Of a stretch of 5,943 nucleotides of DNA, positions 5,438 to 5,943 are shown piece after piece. Under the pieces are notes generated by a model that made no database searches, had not been told where the DNA came from, and saw only the letters and a list, made by a program, of their open reading frames with translations. Positions within the stretch are counted from its first letter, which is position 1. Each line of letters opens with the position of its first letter. The position numbers and the translations under genes were made by a program. Where the stretch lies: the NCBI GenBank assembly GCA_030592565.1, contig JAUVIX010000254.1:1-5943 (forward strand), in the 5' to 3' direction. The stretch is from Chlorobiota bacterium (lineage in GTDB: Bacteria; Bacteroidota; Bacteroidia; Bacteroidales; JAADJA01).

Positions 5438-5943
5438 TTAATCTGAAAACGCTTCCACCCTCTCCAACTTTCCAATGTCATTCATTTCATAAGTATTTCC
5501 AGACAATGTGTGTCGTGAATGATACCAGCTATTTCTAAGAATTTCGGACATATTCTCACCTATATCAACTTGTCTGCCTTCAGGCATTTCTAGTGTAATC
5601 CAGACATATTGACCCCGCCAGAGTTTCTCATTCTCAATTTCAAAAAACCTGTTAAATAATATCAGGGTATCACTAATGTCATAATTATAAACAATATTCT
5701 CTGCTCTCTCTTTTGCAATGAAATCATTTCTTCCCAATGCGTAATATGAAATTTTGATTTTCATTGTCGAATCCTTGCTCTTTTTAATGGTAAGACCCGG
5801 CTCTCCATAAAATCCACCCTTTTTGTCATCCATAAGATAAATACTTTCATTATCAATGCTGATGTACTTGGCATAACGGTATATGCGCTTTGATTCTTCA
5901 TCTTCAGCAAGTTTGAGATAAAGCGGTTTTCCTTCCGGGACAT
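5438..5943 (-). CDS. C-terminal part of a probable PspC-family envelope-stress protein, N-terminus outside window
   Basis: The frame is open from the right edge of the window (first full codon at 5941) to the TAA at 5438, giving 167 residues; the ATG at 5833 is internal. The visible part is soluble and rich in beta-forming residues, with no membrane span. It begins VPEGKPLYLKLAEDEE and continues with a segment that matches my memory of the C-terminal domain in Bacteroidetes PspC-domain proteins. Landmarks are YGEPGLTIKKSKD, ALGRNDFIAKERAENIVYNY (a G..x..A..RA..I.Y pattern), DTLILFNRFFEIE, KLWRGQYVWITLEMPEG and VDIGENMSEIL. In those proteins an N-terminal PspC membrane domain precedes this region, and the gene often follows a PadR-type regulator; neither can be seen here. 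The assignment rests on pattern recall and the PspC domain itself is not in view, so confidence is moderate for family and high for a real gene. Confidence 0.72.
   Translation of the reverse strand, partial: VPEGKPLYLKLAEDEESKRIYRYAKYISIDNESIYLMDDKKGGFYGEPGLTIKKSKDSTMKIKISYYALGRNDFIAKERAENIVYNYDISDTLILFNRFFEIENEKLWRGQYVWITLEMPEGRQVDIGENMSEILRNSWYHSRHTLSGNTYEMNDIGKLERVEAFSD

Noticed and set aside
5218..5481. Short frames on both strands across the palindrome
   Set aside because: They read through the inverted repeat, overlap the neighbouring genes and have low-complexity Cys/Ser/Leu-rich or basic sequence without recognisable domains.
5761..5943. Alternative minus-strand frame beginning with ATG at the right edge
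   Set aside because: It overlaps the PspC-like frame, which is open to the edge and has conserved-looking sequence; the alternative has no recognisable features.

Overview
The window looks like a chromosomal piece of a Bacteroidota (Bacteroidetes) genome, probably a Bacteroidales or Marinilabiliales-type organism. This rests on the gene families (a GH97 glycosidase, the block DUF2520 protein / KdsC-type phosphatase / UbiA prenyltransferase / Maf, and the C-terminal part of a Bacteroidetes-style PspC-family protein), on a TAnnTTTG promoter element, on the AT-rich composition, and on intergenic heptamer arrays of a kind I associate with this phylum. The order is recalled from general knowledge, not from a search.

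Layout. (1) Positions 1-2036, plus strand: the 3' part of a large carbohydrate-active enzyme gene, with the 5' end outside the window. The visible protein joins a divergent GH97 barrel, the GH97 C-terminal beta-sandwich and a GH43-like five-bladed beta-propeller in one reading frame. (2) Positions 2066-4162, minus strand: a compact unit, in transcription order KdsC-like HAD phosphatase, UbiA prenyltransferase and Maf nucleotide pyrophosphatase. It converges tail to tail on the glycosidase gene. A TAnnTTTG element directly in front of the phosphatase suggests the unit has its own promoter. (3) Positions 4163-4451: a non-coding spacer filled with degenerate 7-base repeats and a pyrimidine-rich stretch. 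(4) Positions 4452-5231, minus strand: a Rossmann-fold/DUF2520 protein that starts with TTG. (5) Positions 5232-5437: a spacer with a large imperfect palindrome and an extra copy of one arm. (6) Positions 5438-5943, minus strand: the C-terminal 167 residues of a probable PspC-family envelope-stress protein, with the N-terminus outside the window.

The minus-strand genes are mostly housekeeping and envelope functions: Kdo (or related nonulosonate) supply for lipopolysaccharide, prenyl transfer to a lipid or quinone acceptor, removal of non-canonical nucleotides, and an NAD(P)-binding protein of unknown role. The glycosidase is more likely part of a glycan-utilisation locus extending to the left. 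I see no clear sign of a wholly new system. The points most worth a second look are the GH97 plus propeller fusion with non-canonical GH97 active-site positions, and the composite heptamer array in the 4.2-4.45 kb spacer.
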